DNA of 64,000 bases from the NCBI RefSeq assembly GCF_019578655.1, contig NC_063259.1, forward strand, positions 11,808,489-11,872,488, read 5' to 3'. Positions within the stretch are counted from its first letter, which is position 1. Every line of letters begins with the position of its first letter. The translations under genes and the position numbers were made by a program. The stretch is from Ricinus communis (Eukaryota; Streptophyta; Magnoliopsida; Malpighiales; Euphorbiaceae). Of the stretch, positions 10,201 to 21,569 are shown piece by piece. The notes below the pieces were generated by a model that saw nothing but the letters and a program-made list of their open reading frames with translations, ran no database searches and had not been told where the DNA came from.

Positions 10201-13200
10201 GTTGGCGCTAATGTGATTTTACATTTTTGTAAAATAGGTCATATGTTGTTTTAGTGACACTTTCAACCCTTTGTTTTTCTACTTTTAACAATTTAATGCC
10301 AAATGAATGAATATCACTAATGTTTGATAATATATCACTAAATTAAGTTCGAAATTAATACAATAATTGTTTTCAAGTAATTTGATAACTAACTAATTAT
10401 TTTGAGCTTAACTAATTTATAAGAACATTATTTTTATAATTTTTAGTTGAATTAAGAGATTAAATTTTTTAGAATAAATTTTGACTATATTTATGTATTT
10501 ATGATGCATAGTTAAATGTAATATTATTTTAAAAAATCATTTGTCATTGGCAGTTTATACCGTGGTCAGCCCCCATTCGAATTACAATTCGCTCTCTCTC
10601 TCTAGTCATAGAATCCTCAGAACAAAGAACTAAGATTAGAATGAATCTACCCTCGTTAGACCTAATTGGATCTAAAAAATCTTGTTTTTCGTTTTACTCT
10701 CTTTCAAACAGTAGACTTTTCAACCAATCATAAAATACTAATGCTATTAGTTGATTGAGGTATTGAAATGCAAATGAAATAAAACAGAGTATAAAAGTGT
10801 CATAAAGAAAAACCACAAGATGCAATATGCAAAAATCTGAAGCCACATAAATGCCAACGAATAGTGTTAGCATGTTTGGTAATAAAGTGTTAATGGTCTA
10901 ACCACGGAGTAGTCATTTGCCAAAAGACAAAATAACATGCTCGTTTTTGCCAATGAGTGAAACCACAAGGTAGATTTGTATACTTTTCCCTTACAAATAA
11001 CAATAATTCTTTGTAAACTTTTCCTTACAATTAATAATAATACTACATATAAGGGTTGTTATAAGACAATACACATATAACTCCTAATCCATCATGATTT
11101 TAAGCATGTAAAAGCGATAGATTCAAAACTTGGTTGAACCAAACACCAATGGAAGAAATTTTAAAGAAAAATAATGAGATAGAAATTGCAATCATCAGCA
11201 AGCTGGTGTTTCATGGCACAACCACATTCAGTTAAAGAACCATATCCACTTTAGAAGTAGTGAGATTGAAATGGTCCCATAATAGTACAGCTTTTGACTT
11301 TTCAAGGTATACATGAGAAAGCTAGGCATGAAAAGGGAAAACAAGAATTAAGGTCTAAAAATATTAGATCAGTTCACGTATCATTTGGATATGGATTACA
11401 ACTAATGTTTTAGCTTATTTTGATTGTAATTGTATTGGACCTTTCTCTACAATTAAGAGGTATTATTACTCTTCCACTCGTACCATAATAATATCAGATA
11501 TCGAGTTGATCTAATCAATAGAATGCTAAAGAAATGGCGAGTAAAGAAACCAAAATAAGTCTAGAATTCTTCTATGTGTTTTATGTGCAGCAAATAAGTG
11601 ACCTTCCATGTTATATTCTAGACAGAGCTGATTCCAATATTTAAAATAAATTAGGTGAAGAAGAAGTTAGTTTTACTCTTTTCCCCTTCAAAACCTTCCC
11701 TGACTTTTTCTGATGGTAAAAGGTAGTTTACTAAATCTCCAAACCTTACATGAGGGCTGGTTTTCATCACTAGATCTTAAAATGAGTATATTTACATGCT
11801 TGCATTTAAAAATGCAGTTGCAATTAATTGAGTCAAAGTTCCTAATATCAATCACTTATGAGTCTAATTGCCTAGAAATTTAGGAGTTCAAACCTCATTT
11901 ATTAGCTTATACTGTGGTTTTCCAAATTCACAAAAGTTTGAAACTACTTTAGGGGGTGATTCAACTCTCACTTTACATATGATGCCAATAAAACCTTGGT
12001 AGTGATGGTCAAGGAGCCCTAGTTTCATGTGTCGAGGTAGTGCACTTCTCTTCATTTTCTTTCAAGTGATTCAAGGCCTCAAATAGATTTATATGTACTT
12101 TATCATATCTCAAACCTTACATTAGAACCATGAAAAATGGAAATGGATACCTAAAACTCAAAAAATACCATCCATGTTTATTTTTGAAATAGACAAAGAA
12201 AATTCAATTGTAATCTTACAATTTTACTTATAAATAGGTATCATTTCAATATGAAATCAAGTTATTTAAACTTTAAGATATTTAAAAATTTTATATTCCT
12301 TCAGCCAAACAAAAACATGGATTCCTATTCCCAAAACTGCAATTGTATCCAATTTTAGATTAAAGTAAGCATGGGTGATGGCCAAATTTCTGGAAATTCT
12401 AATGCACTAAAAACAAACCTTATATTCTGCATCCTGAAGTAGTAGAAATTCCCCCACTGCTGTGAAGGTCCCTGTTGATGTTTTGCAATATACTGCTTAT
12501 GAGCCCACTCCTGGTGGAATCAAATGTATAATATTCTTTGAATCAGAAACAACAATAATATAATCAGTAGGAAAATCATATTTCTGCACAATAACAAAAT
12601 CCAAAGCAACAGTGCATTCATAGGACTGGAACAACCATACAATAACAAATGATCCCAAAACTAAAGAAGGAAGAGAAAAACAGGTTACATCAGTGAAGGC
12701 AAAAGTAAAGGAATAAAAAGTGCATCCCACTATTCAAAAGATGCAGAAAAAAAAAACAGCCAAAGAGATCCCTTTTAGGCACTTCCACAAATTGAAAACG
12801 GGTGCTATGCTTTATGACCAAATGCATTCGTAATTAAGGGAAATCATGAAACTTTAGCCTTATAAAATGCAGCAAAACAATGAATTATAGACAGATATAA
12901 TCAAATTAATTGAATTATAAGTTATAAAAAAAAAAAAAAAAAAGCAGTGACATAGTGACCTGTTGATCTTCTGGAAGTGGGAAGACGTCACCAAAAATTG
13001 TTACCCTGGCATTTGACAAGCCACTCCATCCAGGTATCTACAAAATTTAACTGTCAATATAACCTATAAATGGAGAAGAAGTACCTCAGGTTTTATAAAA
13101 TAAAACAATCAACTAACCTGCACAACAAGTGTGCATCTAGGATCTGCTAACAAGTTTCGTGTGTGGATGGCCAATGGTGAAAATGAAAATATTGGATCTG

Positions 13201-15490
13201 CATATGGAGAAAAGAGAATATGTCAATCACATCATAAATAAATAGTTAAACTGTCAATTGCAACATTATATTTCTTAAGTCACTGTCTGATGTGAGTTAT
13301 AGGCTAAATACCCTAACAGAATAAAACCACCTTAACGCCCTATACATCTGATAAACTTTTAAGCCAAATAAAAAATAATAAATTTAGCTTGAAGCTTAAA
13401 GAATAAAGAAATAGATGGAAAGGTTCCTTTAGTCCTTAAAGTTTCAAGAGTACAATAATCAAGAAATCGCATAATCTCCATCAAATTTTCTTATGGGTAC
13501 ATAAAACAATCTCAGACTCACGTCCAACCGAATCTGGTGCAAAGTCAACCAGCGAACCAAAAGGGTATCCTTCTCTTCGATGATGCATTCGAGACATTAT
13601 AGTGCATAGATGAGCAAATCTGGCCTTAATTACAGAACAAGATGAATTTAGAAATATATATATTAATCAGAGCTAATTAAACGCATTGCAAAAGAAGATT
13701 AAGCAAGGAATCCAAAATCCTTCACCTGCTCCATCAAATTGCGGACTGCCAAGGCTGGTCGAGGTAAGCCATGAGCTGAGGTTGCACTCTGCACTCCACC
13801 TGAAATTGGAGTTCTGAAAAGCCCGGCTCTGGTTCCTCCCCCAGTGCTGCTTCCATGTGGGACCACCAGAGGTGTCTCCACCTTTATTATTTTCTCTGCA
13901 TCCTTTTTGCTACTTTCATTGCGCTTTATATTACCCTTCATAATATGAGAAAGGCAATTAAGCCGAAGTAGCCATTTGACATATCCATTAATTGTCTATA
14001 TCATGCAAAGGAAATATTCCAAATATCACGAAAGCATGTAGTAGAACCAAAAAACCAACAACAATGCTATTCTACATTTTGGCATTTTATTGACATGAGG
14101 AAAATTCAATATTTCACATCCGCCCTGCTCCTGGACTGCTTAGTACTTATTGTGGTTGAAAAACTTTCTTTTTTGTCAATGCCAAAAGAAAGAATATACT
14201 CCTCAAGAAACAAAACATACAAAAGATAATTTGCAGTAGCAGAAAACATAGAAATATAAAAACACAATACATAGGCTGGAAAAAGCATCAAGCCTATTTC
14301 TCTAAAGCTTCCAATACCGAAAGCAATTGGTGGGCGAAAATTTGATAAAGAAGTTTGCATAAGAAATTATGGCATAAAACAAATTTTGCAATGTTTTACT
14401 GCGGACATAGATATTGATCTCACAATAAAAGCAAGACACCAACAGTGACCCAGAAGTATCTAAAATTAGAGGCCAAGCCCTAATCCTTCAAGGAGATAAT
14501 ATTTCTTTAAACAAAATCTTTGCTTCTTGTCTACTAACAAATGTTTATTAAGAAGTGGTTGATCAAAGATGAACTAAAAAGGAACAAAAAGTTACCAACA
14601 TTCTAAAGAATCTTTTTGCCCCCATAAGATGATTATTAGCATTATGAATTTTTATGTGTACTGCAAGGACTATAACACAGCTTATAAATCTAGCTATGAC
14701 TTAAACACAATGCAGTATTAAGCAGACGCTTTGTACTTCTCACTCCCAATCTCGGCATCTAAGCAATACAAAAAATTTCACCAACAAACCAATGTCGCAA
14801 TCACCTCATAAAGAAGCTCTTTCTTAAGGCCTGTATCTATGTTTTCTTTTTGTCATTATGACTCGAAAGCAATTATAGAACTCATTAGTATCCAAAGAAA
14901 AGTGCCTCACGACAAATTTTTGAATCCCGAGATGCACTCAGACATGGTTTCAAGCATTATCCTAAAGTATCAGAATTTACAGCCAACATATGCCACAAAA
15001 GGTACAGAAAGATTTTAGTTATAAAAGATCATATGAATACAGTAAAAGCTAAAAATTAACCAACAAAAAAGAATTGCTTCTTTTCAATTCAAGGGTTCTC
15101 GAATTTGAAAGTTATCATAAGATTATCAGGAAAAAGTTGACACCAATTTTTCACAAAGTTATCATATTTAGAGGATTTGAAAACAAACGATATAACTTTT
15201 TTTAAAAAAATAACCTGAGAAAAGGAGAGAGTATCATCAGAAACAAGGCCAAATCCATTATTTAAAGGTCTCTCATCTTCCCCTTCCCCTCCTGACACCT
15301 CATGTGCGAGACAGTGAGCTCGAAGCCCGTGAAAGCCAGCAGTTTCAGCAAATTTGAGAGACCCAATTCGCTTATTTAATATCTTGATAACCGAAGAAGA
15401 AGAAGCAGAAGAAGAGGATGAGTTGCTCTGAACAGTAGGATATGTTTCTGGGAATCTGGAGACGAACACTGAACTTGAAAGAGCATCCAT
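7268..15490 (-). CDS. Plastid-targeted pyridoxamine 5'-phosphate oxidase-like protein (At3g49140-like), nine coding exons
   Basis: Coding exons on the minus strand are 15490-15215, 13935-13726, 13624-13522, 13197-13118, 13037-12960, 12510-12419, 8580-8469, 7596-7471 and 7384-7268. All junctions are GT-AG and phases are consistent. They give an intact 397-residue protein ending NLQK and a TAA. Residues 1-60 are Ser-rich with few acidic residues, like a chloroplast transit peptide. Residues about 123-317 match the conserved FMN-binding split-barrel region of the plant At3g49140/At5g24060-like family (LPRPALAVRNLMEQ, YPFGSLVDF, IPGWSGLSNARVT). Residues 318-397 form the helical DUF2470-like tail. 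Family members are annotated as PNPOx-like; the biochemical role is not established and no substrate can be read here. I chose the ATG at 15490 because no upstream in-frame ATG exists. Intron 6 (12418-8581) is unusually long and holds a MITE. This is the only intact host gene in the window. Confidence 0.82.
10079..10990. mobile_element. Mutator-like MITE with long terminal inverted repeats, inside intron 6
   Basis: The ends are inverted copies: a GGAAAGTAC-type start followed by TGTGGTTTCACTCATTG at the left reappears reverse-complemented at the right (10951-10990). Weaker inverted similarity continues about 200 bp inward. A 9-bp duplication flanks it: TTACAAAAA at 10070-10078 and TTACAAATA at 10991-10999, with one mismatch. 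Nine-bp duplications and long TIRs are typical of MULEs. No transposase ORF is present, so it is non-autonomous. Confidence 0.8.
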
Positions 15491-16620
15491 TCTTCTAAAT
15501 TTTCTAATTCTACTAATCACTACAAAAAATAAAAGATTGGTATCAGAGACTAAAAAAGAAAAATAGGGTTTTTAGGAGGGTTTGTAACCGGCAGAAGGAT
15601 CAAATAGCCCCTGAACTTCTGGCTCACGACAAATAAGTCAAATTTTGAGTATTTTAACAGATAAATCTATAATTTTTAGTTAAAGACTGATATATCTAAA
15701 TCTAATAAAATTGATAATAACAGTATTAATGCTGGTTTGACAAAGCCAATAATGATAGTGATATAGAAAAATAATTATTAATTTTAATTGTTTGATAAAA
15801 TATAAAAAAATTAATATATAATTTATAAAATATTTAAATTTTAATTTTATTTTAAATATTAAAAATTAATATTTATTTAAATTTATTTTATTTAACTAAT
15901 ATAAATAATAAATATGATAGATATGTTTGTAATCTTTTTAAGATCTAGATTTATTAATCTTTAAAAAGGATTATAAACTTATTTATTAAAATAATTAAAA
16001 TTAAATTTATTTAACTCTAAATTATAAGTTCAGAATCGGGGGCGATTTCACTTTTTATCCTTTGTAATTGTGACTCAACCCGCAAAACCTATACACGTAC
16101 ATTTATATGTACATATATACTAAATAAGAAAATATAAGCGGTTTCATCTTTTATTATTTGTAACTGTGACTCAACACGCAAAACCTATACATGGATATTT
16201 ATATATACATATGTACTAAATAAGGAAATATAACTTTCACTCTTTTATATCAAAAAATAAAAAAAATATATTATTTATTTACTGCGTTGCAGAAAGTTAT
16301 TATTATATTAATTATAAATAATAATATAAAATTAAATTTATAAAATATTTAATAAAATTTTAATTTATTATTTATAATATTTTAAAAATAATATTAAATT
16401 AAATATTTGTAAGATTTTTTAAAAAAATTGATTTTAAAATTTTATTAGTAAAATAATATAAAAATTATTTTAAAATTATTTATTAATTAATTTTTAGTAT
16501 TATATAAACTAAAATATTATAAATACAAGTAATATTTTAATTTTTAGGATTACAAATTATTGTATAATTAGGAAACTAACTATCGGCTAGATTAAACTAT
16601 CGAACCTTCGACCAAAAAAT
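15491..16620. other. AT-rich intergenic region upstream of the host gene
   Basis: This must contain the promoter and 5' UTR of the minus-strand gene that starts at 15490. The DNA is extremely AT-rich, so TATA-like strings are too common for one to be chosen. It contains the 96-bp tandem duplication listed separately. No gene was seen. Confidence 0.7.
16042..16233 (+). repeat. Tandem duplication, two ~96-bp units
   Basis: Units 16042-16137 and 16139-16233 share TTTGTAA-TGTGACTCAAC, CGCAAAACCTATACA and ACTAAATAAG-AAATATAA with scattered substitutions. Each unit contains a palindromic ATATGTACATAT-like core. Confidence 0.85.
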
Positions 16621-17395
16621 CACAGACCAGAGCAGCACGTCAACAGGATGGCTAAAAACCCCACACCTCAAATGTCTATACATGAGACGTCAATAAAGGT
16701 CGCCTTAAACTCCAAATAGGTCGGAAAGCCATTAATTTGAAATCCTTTTATGTTTATGTTCAATATTTCTGTTATAATTGCTATTCTCTTTTGTTTGGCT
16801 AACAAATATAAATGTATTCTTGCTTGTGTTATGAATTGAGAGGTTTGCTCGTAAGGTACTTGATGAAATGCTTGCTTTAGGAGTTTGCTAAATAGAGATG
16901 CCTCTTGGATTCTAAGTGTCGCCATTTTTCCTAATTGTGCCTAGTAAGCCTTTACGATTTGTGGGATTGTGAGTATTTCTTGGGTGAATAGGTGAGAGTT
17001 TCCTCAAGAAAATGAGTGAATCCTTTAGAGATTAAAGGTAGGAGGTAATCACTTAGAGATAAGGGGTAATTTAGGTAAGTTAGGTGGGTGGAGCATTATA
17101 CAGTAAGAGTATTTAATTAACTCAAGTAAGACCTAATAGGATCTTAGTGAAACCATTAAGCCTAAGTAATCCTTAAACTTAAAATTCTTTATTTATCTTA
17201 ATTAGCTAGAGTATAATTTAGTAGTTCAAAGTAGTGCCAAAGTTGATTTTTATATCTTTTTAATCCAATTAATATCAATTGTTAGATATTAGTTGGCTAA
17301 TTAATTTCAGTTTCATAATTTCAATCCCCGTGGGATGATATTCTACTCTCACTTTATTACTTTTGTGCGACTCGTATACTTGTGGGAATTTCATA
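16620..17395 (+). mobile_element. Probable 5' LTR (3' part) of a Tat/Athila-like element
   Basis: The stretch before the primer site ends with the pattern typical of Tat/Athila LTR 3' ends: CCCCGTGGGATGATATTCTACTC, then GTGCGACTCGTATACTTG, about 10 nt before a degenerate tRNA-Asp-type primer site. The left border is not defined; no target duplication could be assigned. Confidence 0.5.
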
Positions 17396-17405
17396 AATAA
17401 GTTTT

Positions 17406-17423
17406 TGGTGCCTTTGTTAGAGA
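17406..17423 (+). other. Degenerate primer-binding site (tRNA-Asp type)
   Basis: TGGTGCCTTTGTTAGAGA resembles the TGGCGCCGTTGCCGGGGA site used by Tat/Athila elements, with several substitutions. It lies directly between the LTR-like end and the gag remnant. Confidence 0.55.
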
Positions 17424-17579
17424 TTGTTTTAGTGGTATTGATACCAAGTTAGTTGCTAGTAATCTAACGTTTTATTTTCTTTTATTGATTATCGGGGCTT
17501 ATGTTGGTGCATGCAAAGAACAAAAAGTTTTGATAATGTGCTTATGCCTTTTTAATTTGGAAATAGAAACAACATTTTC

Positions 17580-18706
17580 ATTGAATAGAGCTTTAAGATG
17601 AAGACCACCACGGTTACCAATCATGGCTCATCAAGAGAATCATTTTTGTAGAGCACCTAACAAGCAACACGAACCACCACTGGAGAATAAGAGGCCGATT
17701 ATGGATTTTATTATACCTTTTGCCCAAGGAGAGCAAAGTAGTATTTGAAGGCCAAGGGTGGAAGCAAATAATTATGAGATAAAACTAGGAATCATTCAGA
17801 TGGTTCAAGGTTCCTTGTTTCATGGGTTGGCTAATATGAGGACCCGAATGAGCATATACAATTATTTTTAGATATATGTGCCACATTCAAGATTAATGAA
17901 ATGAGCTAAGATGCGGTCCATTTGAGACTTTTTCCTTTCACTCATAAAGATAAAGCAAGGATGTGGTTGAATTCTTTGCAACTGGAAATAATTACCACTT
18001 GGGATGAGTTAGTGAGGTGTTTTCTTAGCAAATATTTTCCACCAACAAAGTCATCCAAGTTGAGGTCCGAAATTTCAAATATTTTAGACGAGGAAGAGAT
18101 GAATCATTCTATGATGCGCGAGAGAAATATAAGGATCTTTTGAGGCATTGTCCACTTTATAGGTTTCTAAAGTGGATGGTAGTGAGAAATTTTTACAATG
18201 GGTTGGTTTCTTCTATAGAGACACCTTAGATGCGGCGGCCGAAGGAAATTTATTGAAGAAATCAGTAGATGGAGGTTATGAATTAATAGAGAAAGGACTT
18301 CAAATAGTTATAGATGGACAAATGAGAGGACCAAGATGCCTAGGGGCGGAGGTAAGGATGAGGTGGATGCATTGACAACCCTACAAGCTCAGATTACTAA
18401 CTTGACAAAGTAAGTAAGCTCTATGAATTGTAATGCTATCAACTCTACGAATTTTCTGACTTGTGAGTTGTACAGGGGTAATGGTCATACAAGCATAGAT
18501 TGTCAAGTGGGAAATCCATTTTCCTTATCTTCACCGGAATAAGTGAGCTATGTTGGCAACTTTGCAAATTGGTAAGTCAATAACCCTTATTTGAACACCT
18601 ATAACTCCATATGGAGAAATCATCTGAACTTCGAATGGGGTAATCAACCGAATGTTCAAAGACCCTAAGCCATTTCTCCATATGAAGCCATTTCTCCATG
18701 TGAACA
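17580..18706 (+). pseudogene. Tat/Athila-like gag remnant
   Basis: The best piece is 17922-18143: LFPFTHKDKARMWLNSL, then TTWDELVRCFLSKYFPP, the Retrotrans_gag signature. Near 18460 a CELYRGNGHTSIDC segment is a decayed zinc knuckle (CX2C becomes CX5GH), followed by NPYLNTYN and WRNHLNFEWGN motifs, as in the minus-strand copy at 61 kb. Many stops and frame changes interrupt it. A solo LTR is inserted right after (18707). The gag would have formed the particle shell. Confidence 0.75.
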
Positions 18707-20174
18707 TGATGAGCATAGTTTACACATATTTGCTTGCATATTATTGCGTATGTTCTTAGCAATTATTGTGCTTTTATTCCTAGATCACCCGTGTTTTATG
18801 TTCTTTTGCATTTCAGGAACATTTATAGGACCATCATCGTTGTTTAAGAAATTATAGATCAATACGTGCGGAAACGGACGAGAATTCATCAAGATCGGAC
18901 AAGAGCCCGCGAATACATCGAGCACGGCCTGGACTCGGCCGTGCTCAACCATTGGCTTTGATTCTTGAAATTGGCACTTTGGGCACGGTTTCCGTAGCCA
19001 CCACGGCCTTCAGCACGGCCCGTGGTGGCCAACACGGGGAGCAACACGGCCCGTGGTGGACAACACGGGGAGAAACACTACCGTGGTGAAACCCTACTGG
19101 TGAGATCCACGGTTCAAGACGGCCTGGACTTGGCCGTCTTGAGTTAAATATATAAGAAAAATGAATTTTCCTTAGAAAAGGAGGAGGGAAAAAGAGTGAC
19201 ATTTGAGCCCTAGTGGTCGGTTCGGTTTTGCACAATCGAGTGCGAGAGAGTTGCAGTGAGTAAGAATCCCGAATCGTAAGATTCCGAGTGCAAAACAGAG
19301 TGGAGCAATTCAAGAGGCGTTTGGGAGATTAATCAAAGTGTAGATCCAGGATTTGGAGCTGTTCATCCAATTCGAGAGAAAAGGGTGTACATGTTTTATT
19401 TTCATTATTCTTTCATTGTAATTAATTTCCTATATTGTTTTAAACATGAACATGTTTAGCTAGACTGATTTAATCCATTGGGATTTCTTTACTATGTTGG
19501 CTTGATATTATATTGTTGGATTGTTCGAGTTGGTTTTGTATTCTTCTTGTTTTCGGTGATTAATAAGATTATGCATTATTCATGAGACGTTGTGAATTGT
19601 GATGTTTAGATTGCTTTATGAGATTGAGAAATCCGTTTGGCAATTGGAATTTTGAATAACAAGAACTAGTTAATAATCGCTTAGAGATAAGGATAATTAA
19701 CTAGCCGGATTAAGAATTAACAAAGCTTAATAGAGGCGGATTAAAGTTTAATGCTAATTTAAGAATCAATCGTTAGGAAGAGATTCCAACTTTAGGTTAT
19801 TAGGTTTAGGAATTCGGTTATCTCGAGAGAGAAACCGAATTCGCTAAGAATTCACTAGTAGCATAATTAGACTCACCGATCCTTTATCTTTTGTTCGGTT
19901 GCCAACTAGTTTAGATTCCCTTTGGGTTTGTCTTCTTGTCTTGATTATTTCATTTATCAATTACTCCTGCATCTCCCTCGGAACTTAGCTTGTAGTTAAT
20001 AGTTAGTTTAGAAATTATTCATTATCCATTTTAGGTTAATATAACAAAGAACAAAGGAGTAACTCTGGGCTTTCACTTTTCCGAGGAATACGACCTTGAT
20101 ACTCGCCATTAGTGCTAGACTGCATCGATAGGTACACTGCCTTAGATTGTAGCTAACACGAGTAGCACCCATCA
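18707..20174 (+). mobile_element. Solo LTR, Tat-like, inserted in gag-protease remnant
   Basis: A 1468-bp LTR starts TGATGAGC and ends CACCCATCA. It is flanked by the perfect 5-bp duplication GAACA (18702-18706 and 20175-20179), and the host gag sequence continues on both sides. The 3' end (TAGACTGCATCGATAGGTAC) is close to the LTR ends at 62.5 and 63.4 kb in the opposite orientation. Its 5' part holds a GC-rich palindromic island. No internal domain remains, so it is a product of LTR-LTR recombination. Confidence 0.88.
18920..18946. repeat. GC-rich perfect inverted repeat in the solo LTR
   Basis: Arms GAGCACGGCC (18920-18929) and GGCCGTGCTC (18937-18946) with a 7-nt loop. It is part of a CACGGCC-rich island that runs to about 19140. 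Confidence 0.9.
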
Positions 20175-20179
20175 GAACA

Positions 20180-21040
20180 CCTATAACTCCATGTGAAGCC
20201 ATTTCTCTTAAAAATGGAAGGGAAATAGACCTCAAGGTAGGGCAAAAGAAGGAGAACAAGGGTAAGACTAAGGTTGATGAAGCCACACCTTACATCAATT
20301 TAAAGGATGATGCATCAATTTCCTCTAATCAAGAAGAGCTTATTAACGAAGACAAAGAGGATGCTACTCCTCTACCACCGAAGATCCCTTCATTTGTTCC
20401 TCCCATTCCATATCCTCAAAGTTTAAAGAGGCATGTAGATGCAAAGCAATATGCCAAATACTTGGAGATGTTCAAGAAGCTCCAAATTAATATCCTATTT
20501 GTGGAGGCTCTTGCCCATATGCCTAATTATGGGAAATTTCTCAAGAAGCTCATTTATAACAAGAACAAATTAGAGGAGTATGACAGCATCTCAGTGATAG
20601 AAAATTGTAGTGCAATTATGCTCAACCAAATGCCACAAAAGCTTCAAGATTCAGGGAGTTTTACTAGCTTGTGCACTATTGGTAATGTTGAATTTAAGAA
20701 AGCTTTGCTAGATTTAGGTGCAAGTATTCATCTTATGCCTTTATATGTTTTTAAGAAGCTTGGACTAGGCGAAATGTGACTAATAAGAGTGTGCCTCCAA
20801 ATGGCGAATCGTTTGGTGGAGTAACCATTAGGAGTAGTAGAAGATGTCCTTATCAAGATGGACAAATTCTTTTTCTTGATGGATTTTATCGTCTTGGATT
20901 GCGAAGAAGATAAAGAAGTCCCAATTATCTTAGGGAGGCCATTCATGATGACTGGTAAGATCGTTAGTGATGTCTTCAATGGTAATCTTGTATTTAGAGT
21001 TGGAGATGAGAAAGTGAAGCTGAATGTTTTTAGTCCATGA
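20180..21040 (+). pseudogene. Tat/Athila-like gag C-terminus and retroviral-type protease, broken
   Basis: This continues the gag remnant after the solo LTR. The 20462-20779 frame holds EMFKKLQINILFVEAL...MPNYGKFLK, the linker before protease, then LLDLGASIHLMP. The aspartic protease active site is normally DLGAS, so the catalytic triad is present. After a stop at 20777 the domain continues at 20858-21040 with VPIILGRPFM, the conserved ILGRPF block. The reading frame then ends (SP-stop) and no reverse transcriptase follows before unrelated repeats begin at about 21.2 kb. Confidence 0.8.
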
Positions 21041-21210
21041 AGTATAAGGGTGAGGAAAAAGCTATTTGTATGCGAGTTGAGATTCTAGATGAAGTAGTGG
21101 AGGAGTTTAGGAATGAAGTGATCCTAGAGAGCAAATAAGTAAAAGAAATTAAGAGCACAATGGAGAAAGTGGGAAGTGAAAATGACTCACCAAATTTGTT
21201 TTGTCCAAAA

Positions 21211-21556
21211 ATCTTGACGAATGATAAGTTGATAAAAAAGTTAACACCAACTCCTATTTCCTACAACTAATTAAGTTAGAACAACTAAGAAGGAATTAAA
21301 AATTAAGTTAGAACAACTAAGAAGCAATTAAAATTGGTAGAAAATAATAAGAATCCTTGAAATTAGCAAAAATGGGACAGATTTGGTAGAAAACAACTAA
21401 GAAGGAATTAAAATCTTGACAAATGATGAGTTGAGAAAAAACTTAACACCGTCTCCTATTTCCTACAACTAATTAACTTAGAACAACTAAGAAGGAATTA
21501 AAATTGGTAGAAAACAACAAGAATCCTTGAAATTAGCAAAAAGGGGACAGATTTGG
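21211..21556 (+). repeat. Imperfect tandem duplication (~150-175 bp units)
   Basis: Units 21211-21386 and 21413-21556 both run from ATCTTGAC-AATGAT-AGTTGA through CCTATTTCCTACAACTAATTAA to GGGACAGATTTGG. The first unit carries an extra internal 34-bp duplication of the AACAACTAAGAAG segment. Confidence 0.85.
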
Positions 21557-21569
21557 ACGAATAGTTGAT

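Noticed and set aside
15538..15551. TGGTATCAGAGA-like string near the host gene start, resembling a tRNA-Met primer site
   Set aside because: No LTR end precedes it and no retroelement sequence follows; it sits in the gene's 5' leader and is probably chance.
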